From positions 41,001 through 105,000 of the forward strand of contig CAJNDS010002202.1 of NCBI GenBank assembly GCA_905221605.1: a DNA stretch of 64,000 nt, read 5' to 3'. Both the position numbers and the translations under genes were made by a program. This DNA is from Symbiodinium natans (taxonomy: Eukaryota; Sar; Dinophyceae; Suessiales; Symbiodiniaceae). The notes beneath the pieces were generated by a model. That model was not told the DNA's origin. It worked only from the letters and a program-made list of their open reading frames with translations, and made no database searches. This document shows positions 1 to 9,170 of this stretch, piece by piece; the first letter of the stretch is position 1; every line of letters begins with the position of its first letter.

Positions 1-31
<31 letters not shown>

Positions 32-172
32 TGGAAAGATAGAGGAATAAAGAGGAATAGAGAGAGAGAGAGGGAGAGAGAGAGGGAGAGAGAGAGAGAG
101 AGAGGAAAAAAAAGACAGAAACAAAAAACAAAAACAAAAAAACGAGAGAGAGAGAGAGAGAGAGAGATTCTG
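1..172. repeat. GA-rich simple repeat
   Basis: Polypurine (GA)n with interruptions (GAGG, GGAAA) and an A-rich middle (about 104-140) before pure GAGA resumes. A microsatellite; no coding signal. Confidence 0.9.
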
Positions 173-239
173 GGAGGCCTCAGGTTTTTGCTCCGGAGCT
201 CTCGTCTGCCGACTTCGGTGTGTTGGGCTTAGGGGTTTA

Positions 240-270
240 GGGGTTTTGGGGTTTTGGGGTTTTGGGGTTT
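240..270 (+). repeat. TTTTGGGG-type variant telomere repeats
   Basis: Four consecutive copies of GGGGTTTT follow one GGGTTTAGGGG. This is a locally homogenised variant of the heptamer, at the edge of the poly-C tract. Confidence 0.7.
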
Positions 271-557
271 TCCCCCCCCCCCCACCCCCACCCCCCCCTT
301 CCCCCACCAATCCCCCCACCCCCCCCGCAAGATACATTTTTCTTTTCCCCCCAATCCCCCCCCCCCCCCCATCCCCCCCCCCACCCCCCCCCACCCCCCC
401 ACCCCCCCCCCCCCCACCCCCCCCCCCCCCCACCCACCCCCACCCCCCCCCCCCCCCCCCCCCCCCCCACCCCCCCCCCCCCCACCCCCACCCCCCCCCC
501 CCCCCACCCCCCCCCCCCCCACCACCCCCCCCCCCCACCACCCCCCCCCCCCCCCAA
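271..557. repeat. Poly-C / CCCCA low-complexity tract
   Basis: Nearly pure C broken mainly by single A or short CAA/TTC. Open frames of about 110-270 residues across it (Pro-rich or Gly-rich on the other strand) exist only because C runs contain no stops. The tract could form i-motif or G-quadruplex structure. Similar tracts lie at 31695-31960 and 60710-60963. Confidence 0.9.
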
Positions 558-589
558 CAGGACCCACAAACAAAATCACCAACCCCCAA

Positions 590-735
590 ACCTTAAACTT
601 GTTCTCCTGCGGGGTCGGCGGCTTGAGCCGGAGGCTCTTAAATCCGGCCCCCGCGCCGCCCGTGGTCCAGGGCGGAGCCCGCGTCGCACTAAAGCGCTAG
701 CTTTAAGGGGCGAGCGCCCGAGCCGCCGACCCCGC
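590..735 (+). repeat. Dispersed GGGGTCGGCGG module, copy 1, with inverted repeat
   Basis: The segment CTCCTGCGGGGTCGGCGGCT continuing TGAGCCGGAGGCTCTTAAAT recurs at 6401-6440 and, with small changes, at 53571-53610. Here GCGGGGTCGGCGGCT (609-623) is matched by its perfect 15-bp reverse complement at 721-735, giving a hairpin with a loop of about 97 nt. Dispersed repeat of unknown type. Confidence 0.75.
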
Positions 736-1004
736 CCAAAATTGCTTCAAATTCGCGCAGAGCCCTTCGAGAGGCCTCCAAAACGGCATCCAAGGGGACG
801 CAACACGCGGTGGTGCGAAAAGCACGAAAACCTCGTAAAAACCATGGGTTTTTACGAAAAACCGAGGCCACAAAACACCCGCAGCACCCCATTAAACCCT
901 CACGGGCGCGCATCATCGGCCCTAGATTTTCACATGGGGCGCGCGCCAGGCCGAAACCACGTTTTTCAAGGTTTGGGGGGGGTACCGGAAGCCCAAAACC
1001 AGGC

Positions 1005-1722
1005 GAGCATCATGAGCATCAGCAGCCCTGGCCCGCGGGCCCAAGGCAATAAAAAATGCTGAAAAACGCTGAAATCACCGTAAATACCGTCTTTTTATGA
1101 GGTTTTTCACGCGTGCCTCCGACCCCCACCCCTGTTGCCCTTGACCCGCCCCCAAAGTGCGCATCATCGAAACCCACGTCCGGGGGGGGGTCTGCTGATG
1201 CTGCTGATGCGCGGGGTCCGGGCGCATCATCGAGCCATCGCTTCTCTTGGGCTTCGTGGGGGGGTCCGGGCCCACGGCCCAGAGACCCAGCTGATGCTCA
1301 TGATGCTCGGTTTGGGGGGGTGTTCCAACAGCAGAAAACCTCGTAAATACCGAGTGTTTTGTGGGTCCACGTAAAAACGCCCCTAAAATCGCTCATTTTA
1401 CGCGCTCGAACGGCTTCGTGCCTACAAAACACCCGAACAGCAGGACCCCGAATGCCCTTAAGGGCATTCGGGGTCTTGCTTTTGGGGGTTTCGTGGGCAC
1501 GCAAGCGTTCAAGCACATACAATCGGCGTGTTTAAGGGGGTTTTGGATGGCCTGGGGGAGGCCGCTGATGCTCATGATGCTCCCTTTCCTGGGTCCCAAA
1601 AGGCTTCCCAAGCCCAAAAACACGTGTTTACAGCGTTTTCTGAAGGTTTTTCGAAGGCAAAACGCATGCATAGAATGCTTTTAAGGCCCCCAAACCAACC
1701 CCACTGATGCTCCTGATGCGGG
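1005..1722. repeat. GCTGATGCTCATGATGCTC 19-mer family
   Basis: Exact copies at 1290-1308 and 1564-1582 on the plus strand and at 1005-1023 on the minus strand. Diverged copies lie at 1194-1212 (CTGCTGATG core) and about 1703-1721. Five copies in about 700 bp in both orientations. Function unknown. Confidence 0.75.
1402..1520. repeat. Long imperfect palindrome
   Basis: The core 1444-1475 (GACCCCGAATGCCCTT and its reverse complement) is a perfect 32-bp palindrome with no spacer. Extended to 1439-1480 it has one mismatch. Beyond that the arms stay recognisably complementary to about 1402 and 1520 with a few mismatches and a gap (for example CTCGAACGGCTTCGTGCC against GGGCACGCAAGCGTTCAAG). A perfect centre inside long diverged arms suggests a fold-back duplication. 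Confidence 0.8.
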
Positions 1723-1790
1723 TGCGCGCGCGCGCGCGCGGCGCGCGCGCGCGCGCGCGCCGGGGGGGGAGGGGGGGGGAGGGAGGGGGG
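1720..1790. repeat. CG-dinucleotide and poly-G run
   Basis: (CG)n with GGCG interruptions, then G runs. Alternating CG is a potential Z-DNA former. Confidence 0.8.
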
Positions 1791-2229
1791 GCGAAGGCAG
1801 GAGAAAGAGAGACAGAGAGAAGGAGAGGACAAAGACACGGGAAAGAGAAGACAGTGCCAAGGTTCAAGGTTTCGTGCTTTGGGGGGCGGGGGCCGGCCCG
1901 TGCCGCTAGGCCTGAAATTTAGGGTGTAGGGTTTCAAGGTTTCAGGGTTTTAAAGTTTCAAGGTTTTTGGGTTTACCAAGCTCCTCCAGTGAAGGTCGCG
2001 GCCACTTGCCCCAGGTACTCGAACGATGGAAAGAAGACCACCTAGAAGCGTAAAGTTCAGGGTTCAAAGGTTGATGGCGAGGTTTTTGCAACTTCGGACT
2101 CACAAAGCGCAGTGAGACAATTCTATGCCGGACATGGCTGCTGAGGCTACTGTTTAGGCATTAGGGTTGGGGCCTGGGGTTCTGAAGGCCCTACACAATG
2201 CCAAAACCAACAGAGCACAGGCTGCTCAC

Positions 2230-2320
2230 TTGACTGCTGAGCATCTCTTCCAAGAAGGAGGAGCCAACAAACTTGCGCCAAGATCTGCTCAGAACAAAGT
2301 CGATGTCTCGAACATGCAGT
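2230..2320 (-). CDS. Exon-like island: HVRDIDFVLSRSWRKFVGSS
   Basis: Read on the minus strand, the 91-nt piece runs from acceptor ACCCTAG|A to donor AGTCAA|GTGAGC and gives 30 codons, starting LHVRDIDFVLSRSWRK and ending FLEEMLSSQ. Residue mix is protein-like and the donor is near consensus. The frame stays open past the donor, so the boundary is uncertain. I do not recognise the family. A plus-strand frame of about 50 codons is also open, so strand is likely but not proven. Confidence 0.5.
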
Positions 2321-2338
2321 CTAGGGTCTAGGTGCAGT

Positions 2339-2440
2339 GCCCTAAACCCTAAACCCTAAACCCTAAACCCTAAACCCTAAACCCTAAACCCTAAACCCTA
2401 AACCCTAAACCCTAAACCCTAAACCCTAAACCCTAAACCT
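2339..2440 (-). repeat. CCCTAAA array
   Basis: About 14 near-perfect CCCTAAA units on the plus strand, in the intron-like sequence upstream (in sense) of the island above. Confidence 0.95.
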
Positions 2441-2500
2441 CAACCGTTAAACCCGAAACCCTATAAGCCTGAACCTTCGGGTTTGAGATTCCTAGGTTGC

Positions 2501-2670
2501 GATGTTCCGCCCCCCCCCCTCCCCCTTTTAGTATCAGTCCTTAATCGGATTATAGCACCCCTCCTATAATAATTTAGGGTTTAGGGTTTAGGGTTTAGGC
2601 TTATTCGGGATTACAGTACCCCCCTAGAATAATGCCTACTAAGGACTCTTGGTATAAGGGGGAACATCCC
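2501..2670. mobile_element. GATGTTCC hairpin element split by a TTTAGGG array
   Basis: The left end GATGTTCC...TTTTAGTATCAGTCCTTA pairs with the right end TAAGGACTCTTGGTATAA...GGGGGAACATC. A short TTTAGGG array (about 2572-2600) sits in the middle. A copy without the array lies at 22368-22483. Solo right ends lie near 9417-9442 and 9535-9558. No coding capacity; MITE-like (inference). Confidence 0.65.
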
Positions 2671-2756
2671 AATTCCTAGGGCCAAGGGGGCCTTACCCTC
2701 AACCCTGGACCCTAAACACTAAACCGCAAAACCCCTCAACCCCCAAAGCCCTAAGC

Positions 2757-3115
2757 CCTAAACCCTAAAACCCTAAAACCCTAAAACCCGAAAACCCGAA
2801 AACCCTAGAACCCAAAAACCCAAAAACCCAAAAACCCAAAAACCCAAAAACCCTAAAACCCTAAAACCCCTAAACCCTAAAACCCTAAAACCCTATACCC
2901 CTAAACCGTAAAACCCTAAAACCCTAAACCCTGAAACCCTAAAACCCTAAACCCTAAACCCCTAAACCCCTAAACCCTAAAACCCTAAAACCCTAAAACC
3001 CTAAAACCCTAAAACCCTAAAACCCTAAAACCCTAAAACCCTAAAACCCTAAAATCCTAAAACCCTAAAATCCTAAAACCCTAAAATCCTAAAACCCTAA
3101 AACCCAACCCTAAAA
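2757..3115 (-). repeat. Octameric CCCTAAAA array (TTTTAGGG type)
   Basis: CCCTAAAA octamers, with blocks of CCCAAAAA and CCCCTAAA, over about 350 bp. TTTTAGGG is the Chlamydomonas-type telomere unit. Here it is a homogenised block between ordinary heptamers, which favours local amplification of a variant. Confidence 0.85.
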
Positions 3116-3215
3116 CCCAAACCCTAAACCCTAAACCCTAAAAACCCTAAACCCTAAATCCCAAACCCTAAACCCTAAACCCTAAACCCTGAACCCTAAA
3201 CCCTAAACCCTAAGC
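3116..3215 (-). repeat. CCCTAAA array
   Basis: Heptamer array with a few CCCTGAA and CCTAAG variants, running up to the exon-like island at 3222. Confidence 0.9.
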
Positions 3216-3221
3216 CTAAGC

Positions 3222-3298
3222 CTTGGCCAAGGCGCCATGCCACCAGGCGTCGCCGCTGCCGCGGAGCCGAGGGCCCCACGGAGCTCGCCGAGCATGTC
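3222..3298 (-). CDS. Exon-like island: DMLGELRGALGSAAAATPGG
   Basis: Minus-strand 77-nt piece with acceptor CCCCCAG|G and donor CCAAG|GCTTAGG. The GC donor lies at the start of a telomere-type repeat, as in the calpain gene. GC-rich third positions. The frame starts DMLGELRG and ends MAPWP. Family not recognised. Confidence 0.45.
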
Positions 3299-3306
3299 CT
3301 GGGGGG

Positions 3307-3480
3307 GCTTAGGGTTTAGGGCTAGGGTTTAGGGTTTAGGGTTTAGGGTTTAGGGTTTAGGGTTTAGGGTTTAGGGTTTAGGGTTTAGGGTTTAGGGTTT
3401 AGGGTTTAGGGTTTAGGGTTTCGGGTTTCGGGTTTCGGGTTTCGGGTTTCGGGTTTCGGGTTTCGGGTTTAGGGTTTCGG
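3307..3480 (+). repeat. TTTAGGG array with homogenised TTTCGGG block
   Basis: About 16 TTTAGGG units are followed by seven consecutive TTTCGGG units (about 3419-3468), then TTTAGGG again. A single-base variant amplified as a block. Confidence 0.95.
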
Positions 3481-3872
3481 GGATGTAGGGATTTAGGATT
3501 TTGCATTTTAGGGTTGAGGGCTTCAGGGTGTTAAGGTTTTCTGGGATCTGGGGATTGAGGATTCTACGTTTTTTCGGGTTTAGGCTTCAGAGTTTAAGTT
3601 TTTTGGGTTTTAGGGGATTTTAGGGGTCTAGGGCTTATAGGGTTCCAGTACGGTTTTAAGGTTGTAGGGCTATTGGTACGGTTTTAGGGTTGAAGGGTTT
3701 TAGGGAGTTAGAATTTTAGTATAGGGCATGATTTGGGGGTTCTGCTTTTGGCATCCTCCAGGGGTCTGGGGAGTTATAAAAGGGATGTTCCAAGTCAACC
3801 CCGGGCGTAGGGGATCGGCAGTAGAGGATGCCATGAGTGGCAAAGGTATGGATGCCGATGAAGGTAGTACAC
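3481..3872. other. Degenerate G-strand repeat and an exon-like island
   Basis: 3481-3720 is decayed TTTAGGG (GGATTTAGG, GGTTTTAAGG). From 3725 to 3869 the minus strand is open for about 48 codons with GC-rich third positions early on (TTFIGIHTFATHGILYC), next to the CCCTAAA array. Weak candidate exon. Confidence 0.4.
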
Positions 3873-4660
3873 TTGCCCTAAACCCTAAACCCTAAACCCT
3901 AAACCCTACACCCTACACCCTACACCCTAAACCCTAAACCCTAAACCCTAAACCCTAAACCTCTCCAAGCAGCGGAGCTCATAAAAACTCGAGCCCAAAA
4001 CCTTACGCCCACTAACCGAAAGCCCTTAACTTGCACCCCTAAACCCTAAACCCTAAACCCGAAACCCTAAACCCTAAACCCTAAACCACCCCTAAACTCT
4101 AAACCCTACACCCTAAACCCTAAACCCTAACCCCTAACCCCTAAACCCTAAACCACCCCTAAATCACAACCCTCGCGCAGCATTGTGTTGGGCTTGGGAA
4201 GCTGGAGCGTTGCTTGCTTCTGGCAAGCCTGCACTCAGCACCCCATCCCCAACACCTTAGCTCATGCCTTCCCCTACTACCCGCCTCTGCCTAGGTTCCC
4301 CCTTAAATTGCCTTAAACCTAAACCCTAAACCCTAGACCCTAAACCCTAAACCCTAAACCCCAAACCCTAAACCCGAATTATGGGGGGACCTGGGGGGGC
4401 GGGGGGGGGTAGTATAGAGGGGGGTAGCGGGGGAACCCATGGAAACCCTACACCCTAAACCAAACCCTACACCCTAAGCCCTGAACCCCATACCCCTAGC
4501 TCTAAACCCTAAACCCTAAACCCTAAACCCTAAACCCTAAACGCTAAACGCTAAACGCTAAACGCTAAACGCCAAACCCTAAACCCTAAACCCTAGCCCT
4601 CAACCCTAAACTCTAAACTCAAACCCTAAACCCTAGCTCTAAACCCCAAACCCTGAGCAG
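3873..4660 (-). repeat. CCCTAAA arrays with CCCTACA and CGCTAAA variant blocks
   Basis: Arrays at 3873-3962, 4036-4165, 4317-4376 and 4505-4650. A run of CGCTAAA units lies at about 4541-4570 and CCCTACA units near 3905-3925. 4380-4445 is G-rich and shares GGGGGGTAGTATAGAGG with the element at 33884-34060. 4175-4310 is a unique island: a plus frame IVLGLGSWSVACFWQ (acceptor CGCGCAG, donor CCTAG|GTTCC) and a minus frame KQATLQLPKPNTMLRE are both open with plausible splice sites, so strand is unresolved. Confidence 0.7.
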
Positions 4661-5760
4661 AGTCAGATGCTCCTTGCAACTTCGGCGGTCTCGCCTGCAC
4701 ATCCCGAGCTTAAGGTGAGGGGGTGTTTAGGGTTTAGGGTTTAAGGTGTAGGGTCTAGGGTTTAGGGTTAGGGCTAGGGCTTAGCCCCTTGTGTCTCGTT
4801 TCCCTTGGGTCCCTAAGGTGCAGGGTTTAGGGTTTAGGGTTGAGAGGCCTCCACGCCCCAACCCTGAGTTTTGCGAATCTAGGTCCGAAAAGGTACGCGA
4901 AAGGCTACCCTGGTTGACTTCGGGCTTAGGATGGTTTAGGGCTTTGGGCGCCCCTTTATGCTTAATGGATAGGGGATAGGGTAGATTTGGGAAGCTAACC
5001 AAACAACGAAAAGGGAACGAGGGCCAACTCCGTGTCCTAGACAAACATGTCAGAGTTCTTAAGCCTCTCAGGTTTAAAAAAATGCGAGCGTCTAGCGGTT
5101 TAGGGTTTAGGGTTCAGGGTTTAGGGTATAGGGTTTAGGGAAGTTTATATAGAAGGGGGGGGGGAGTCCGTAAACCCCAAACCCCGCAGAGTTATGGGGG
5201 ATCTTGGGTTCGCCGGGATGTTGGGGCTTGTACAACGTTTCTAGATCGTAAATCTTGCGACTCTAAGGACTTAGGGTTTAGGGTTTCGGATTGGTTTAGG
5301 GTTTAGGGTTTAGGGTTTAGGGTTCAGGGTTCAGGGTTTAGGGTTTAGGGTTTAGGGTTTAGGCACCCCACGTTCTGGGTTTAAAGGCGAGGCCGTGGGC
5401 CTTTGGGGGGGGGGGGGGGGGGGGGGGGAGAAGCCTCAACGCAAAGGCTGGTGGGGTTCTTGCTGAGGGTTTCGGGTTTGGTTCTTGAAGCCCTAAACCC
5501 TAACCCTAACCCTCATAATTGACCCTAAACCTTAAACCCTACACCCTAAGCCCTAACCCTGAACCCTCTTCACTCTGACTTCCTAGATACTCCTAACCAA
5601 AAACAGGGGCAGGGCTGACTCAAGGACTCGCACTGGCTTGGGGCTGAAAACTGTAGGGAGACTTCAAGTTGTCTAGGGTTTAGGGTTTGCTTAGGGTTTA
5701 GGGTTTAGGGTTTAGGGTTTAGGGTTTAGGGTTTAGGGTTTAGGGTTTAGGGTTTAGGGT
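4661..5760 (+). repeat. TTTAGGG arrays with short unique islands
   Basis: G-strand arrays at 4726-4770, 5097-5140, 5272-5365 and 5675-5760; C-strand fragments at 5490-5560; a G24-type run at 5404-5429. Exon-like islands: 4665-4720 (open on both strands), 4986-5075 (plus frame LTKQRKGNEGQLRVLDKH, donor CTCAG|GTTTA) and 5187-5262 (plus frame SYGGSWVRRDVGACTTFLDR, acceptor CCGCAG). These are single-island calls without homology. Confidence 0.6.
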
Positions 5761-5958
5761 TCAGCATTTCAAGTCCAAGCATTCACTAGTCAAGAGTTTA
5801 CTCCAGATAAATATACCCACCTGCCCAAAGAATCCCACAACATTAAGAAACTATCTCACTTATGGCACGACCCTGCCTAGTAAAAAAACAACCTTGCCCA
5901 GTAAAAAAATGACCTTGCCCAGTAACTCATTAACATTTAAATTATATATGAAAGAGAG
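5761..5958 (+). mobile_element. Modular element A
   Basis: The left end TCAGCATTTCAAGTCCAAGC continues through ACTAGTCAAG and CACAACATTAAGAAA. The inside has three units of about 22 bp (ACCTTGCCCAGTAAAAAAAT type). The right end is CATTAACATTTAAATTATATATG then AAAGAGAGG. TTTAGGG arrays abut both ends. Family members: 30527-32165 (F), 32901-33120 (E), 42471-43444 (B), 48889-49257 (C), 63215-63940 (D). No open frame and no terminal inverted repeat. Confidence 0.75.
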
Positions 5959-6216
5959 GTTTAGGGTTTAGGGTCTTGAGTTTAGGGTTTAGGGTTCCTT
6001 CGAAAGTTAAAAAGCTCAGATTATTGGGATCCCGGTGCCCACATTGGAGCAGATGCCAGACCCCACCCCAAGAATGCTTTAAGGGGCTTTCGGTGTTTCG
6101 ACGTGTTTGGGGTCGCGACATCTTTGCATCTTCCTTTAGAGGAATATCGCTCTCAAAGCTCCCAAGCTTCAGGCCTTATTAGGGTTTAGGGTTTTGGGTT
6201 TTGGGTTTCGTGTTAG
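5959..6216 (+). other. Short array and unique island
   Basis: TTTAGGG fragments at 5959-5999 and 6177-6215 flank a unique stretch with a 60-codon plus frame ending RVWGRDIFASSFRGISLSKL. Coding status uncertain. Confidence 0.35.
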
Positions 6217-6440
6217 GGCATGTCCGCCGACCCTGGCGGCGTGTTGGATGGGTTTGCGGAGGTGAAGCCTCCCTCTTTCCCTCCTTCCACAACACGTGGG
6301 GGGTTGGGGGGGCCGAGGGTAAGGGGTCCCCCGCGTCTTCCCGGACCAACCAAAACCCCAACGCAAACCCAAACCACCAAACCCCAAACCTTAAATTTGC
6401 TCTCCTGCGGGGTCGGCGGCTTGAGCCGGAGGCTCTTAAA
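6217..6440 (+). repeat. Dispersed GGGTCGGCGG module, copy 2
   Basis: Left part TCCGCCGACCCTGGCGGCGT (from 6223) and right part GCGGGGTCGGCGGCT (6407-6421) contain CCGCCGACCC and GGGTCGGCGG, reverse complements about 190 bp apart. The same pair bounds 53288-53590. The left part recurs alone at 15024-15052. The plus frame at the left reads SADPGGVLDGFAEVK, and the copy at 15024 reads SANPGGVMDELL, so either a DNA repeat or a short protein motif is conserved. Confidence 0.65.
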
Positions 6441-6796
6441 TTCGTGCGGGATTGTTGTCGATTGCTGACACAAAGCCATGCGCGAAACGGCCCTTGAACT
6501 CTGACACCCCTACACTTTCGGGGCGCGCCGAGAGCCTCAGCAAAAAACAGAGAATGGCAAGACAACGTGTCTGAATACTCCCCCGCGAAAACCTTCAAAG
6601 GCGCCATGTCGGAATGCAAATGAACCCGATGTTTGGAGATTCATGGTACTTATGAACCAATGATAACTGTACTGTAACCACCTTATGATTGACGTGTCTC
6701 GAGCACATAGGAAATTACTGCCCTTGCAAGGAATAACATATGTTTCATGTTTTGGGGCATCTTAAACAAATAGCAGTTCATGCGTCCTAGGTCTAC
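6441..6796. other. Unique island with a TTGGAGATTCATGG element fragment
   Basis: 6441-6625 is unique; CACTTTCGGGGCGCGC here recurs at 25588-25603. 6633-6700 is the left part of the CTTGGAGGTTCATGGTACTTA hairpin family, right end missing. Confidence 0.5.
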
Positions 6797-8030
6797 CCCT
6801 AAACCCTAAACCCGAAACCTCAAACCCTAAACCCTAATGCCCCAATGCCCTAATACCCTAATACCCTAATACCCTAAACCCTAAACCCTAAACCCTAAAC
6901 CCTAAACCCTAAACCCTAAACGTGAGCCGCAGTTTCTGCATAGATGGCTGAAGAAGCAGCGCGCACGGGCGAAACCGCTATAAGCACCCTATACCGTATA
7001 CCCTACGCCCCTAAACCCTAAACCCTCAACCCTAAACCCTATACACCCTAAACTCTAGACCGCCAGGCAGCCTGCTTTCTTACAAATGTGCAATCTAAGG
7101 CAAAATGCCCCTTCCATGGGGCGAGACCACGCAGATTTCAAGTCAACTTGAGTGCCCCCCAGAATCTGTGCTGACATGCCTGAGAAGGACGGCTTGTGCG
7201 CAACTTGTTAAACATCCTTTGTCAAAAGTGGCTTTGAATGCACAAGAGGTTCATCCGCACAAAATAAAATGTTACTGGAACTGGACAGTATCAGCATTGA
7301 GGCAGTCGTGGCGTTTGATTGATCTGCCAGACATCCTGAGGCGTCCAGTAGAACGTGGTGTCCAGTAGAACGTGCTCAGCGCATCCATACTAACCCTCGC
7401 AGCTCTTAGCCCCCTGTCCGAAACACCTTTAGGGTTTAGGGTTTAGGGTTTAGGGTTTAGGGTTTAGTGTTTAGGGTTTAGGAGATCTAGCCTCTAAGAA
7501 AAAACCCTTGCGTAGGCCAGCCTTGCGTTTACAAAGTCCGAATTTAACTAGATGCAGAATCCTGCAAGCACGCCCAAGTTGACGGTTTTGGTTGGTGCAG
7601 TGTGTGGGGGCGGGGGGGGGGGGGGACCCTGGGCCGCAGGGGCGGGGGCTTCTGGCATGGGCTTGGGCTTCCAAACAAGACAGCTTCTGACATGCTCGAC
7701 TTCCCTAGAAACCGCCAAGGCCCAAGGCCCAAACCCTAAACCCTCCAAACCCTAAACCCTAAACCCTAAACCCTAAACCCTAAACCCTCCAAACCCTCCA
7801 AACCCTCCAAACCCTCCAAACCCTAAACCCTCTAAACCCTAAACCCCTCTAGACCCTGTTAAGCTCTAAACCCACATTCCCACCCCCCCCCCCCCCCACC
7901 AGGCTGACAAGGCTAAGGCCTACTTGAGGGTTTCAGGGTTTCAGGGTTTTAGGGTTTCAGGGTTTCAGGGTTCCAGGGCTCCGGGTTTAGGGCTAGTTGC
8001 CTGCAATCACCAGCCCCAAGACCCCCTCGC

Positions 8031-8036
<6 letters not shown>
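6797..8036. repeat. Mixed telomere-type arrays and islands
   Basis: C-strand arrays at 6797-6922 (with CCCTAAT units) and 7733-7850 (with CCCTCCAAA units); G-strand at 7428-7480 and 7926-7990 (TTTCAGGG type). Islands: 6930-6980 (plus FLHRWLKKQRARAK after acceptor GCCGCAG), 7070-7430 (plus frame of about 87 codons containing LVKHPLSKVALNAQEVHP, no homology recognised) and 7490-7730. Confidence 0.55.

Positions 8037-8092
<56 letters not shown>
8037..8092. repeat. Poly-C run
   Basis: About 56 consecutive C. Length may be unreliable in any assembly. Confidence 0.95.
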
Positions 8093-8093
<1 letters not shown>

Positions 8094-9060
8094 CACTCCC
8101 CCGGCCTTGCCCCGCCCCCGCCCGCCCCGCAACAAAAAAAACCCTAAACCTTGAACCCGAAACCCTCAATTTCCCCCAGCAAAGAACAAACGAAACACAA
8201 AAAAAACCGCAAGCCCTAAACCCTAAACCCTAAACCCTGAACCCTAAACCCTAAACCCTAAACCCTGAACCCTAAACCCTAAACCCTAAACCCTAAACCC
8301 TAAACCCTAAACCCTAAACCCTAAACCCTCGAAGAGGCCTGAAGTCCAGTGCTTGACCCCCCGGGCCCTGGGTGATAAAGCGGACGAAGAGCTGGCTGGA
8401 CCTTGGGGTTTAGGGTTTAGGGTTTAGGGTTTAGGGTTTAGGGTTTAGGGTTTAGGGTTTAGGGCTAGGCCTTGGTGTGCCAAGGATCATGCCTTGAAGG
8501 TTTAGGGGTTTAGGGGTTTAGGGTTTGGGGTTTAGGGTTTGGGGTTTGGGGTTTAGTGCTTGGGGTTTGGGGTTTGGGGTTTAAGGTTTGGGGCTTGGGT
8601 TCTAGTTTTCAGGATTGGGGTTTTAGGGTTCGGGGTTCGGGGTTTGGGGTTTAGGGTTTGGGGTTTGAGGTTTAGAGTTTAGGGCTTCGGATTTAGAGGT
8701 TGGGGTTTTGGGTTTTACGGTCTGGGGTTTAGGGTTTGGGTGATGGGGTTTAGGGTTTAAGTTTAGGGCTTAAGTTTTGGGGTTGCACCTACCTTCTTGG
8801 GCCTATGTGCCTATAACTTCTCCACCAAGCCCCCAACCCCCAACCCTCAACCCTAACCCTAAACCCTAAACCCTGAACCCTAAACCCTAAACCCTAAACC
8901 CTGGAGGAGACAAACGGCTTGGGGCTGAGATGGGCCTACAAGGGATCCTAAACCTAGGGTTTAGGGTTTATAGGGTTTAGGGTTTAGGGTTTAAGGTTTA
9001 GGGTTTAGGGTTCCTTACTGTAGGAATCTTCAGAAAAGACCCATAAGCCCCTGAACCCTA
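8093..9060. repeat. Telomere-type arrays in both orientations
   Basis: CCCTAAA at 8214-8330 (about 16 units) and 8840-8905; TTTAGGG at 8404-8465 and 8953-9013; a long degenerate TTTGGGG/TTTAGGG block at 8493-8785. Two tiny islands look exon-like on the plus strand: 8341-8398 (PEVQCLTPRALGDKADEEL) and 8466-8496 (acceptor GGCTAG, donor GAAG|GTTTAGGG). Confidence 0.8.
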
Positions 9061-9170
9061 CTTGGAGGTTCATGGTACTTATTCACCAACTACTACTGTA
9101 CTTATAACCCACTTAGAAACCCCTTACTGCCCTCATATGGTTACAACTACAGCTATAAGTACAGTTCCCA
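9061..9170 (+). mobile_element. CTTGGAGGTTCATGG element, right end lost
   Basis: It starts CTTGGAGGTTCATGGTACTT like the complete 141-bp copy at 35828-35968. It keeps the internal ACTGTACTTATAACCCACTTA region, then runs into CCCTAAA instead of the inverted terminus. Confidence 0.7.

Larger units (their letters stand above)
640..1930. other. GC-rich CpG-dense island with internal repeats, no gene assigned
   Basis: Composition differs from the rest of the window: GC-rich, CpG-rich, almost no TTTAGGG. It holds several copies of a 19-mer, a long inverted repeat, a CGCGCG run (1720-1760) and a purine-rich stretch (1795-1855). Recurrent phrases such as AAACCTCGTAAA(A/T)ACC near 829 and 1337 suggest decayed internal duplications. 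Open frames of 60-150 codons exist on both strands, but none has a convincing protein composition. Confidence 0.6.

Noticed and set aside
229-1062. Proline- or glycine-rich open frames over poly-C
   Set aside because: Homopolymer artefact; all frames are open. The same applies to 31352-32003 and 60631-61083.
2339-4660. A chromosome end
   Set aside because: Arrays are short, interrupted, of both orientations and internal. Neither window edge is a pure telomere run.
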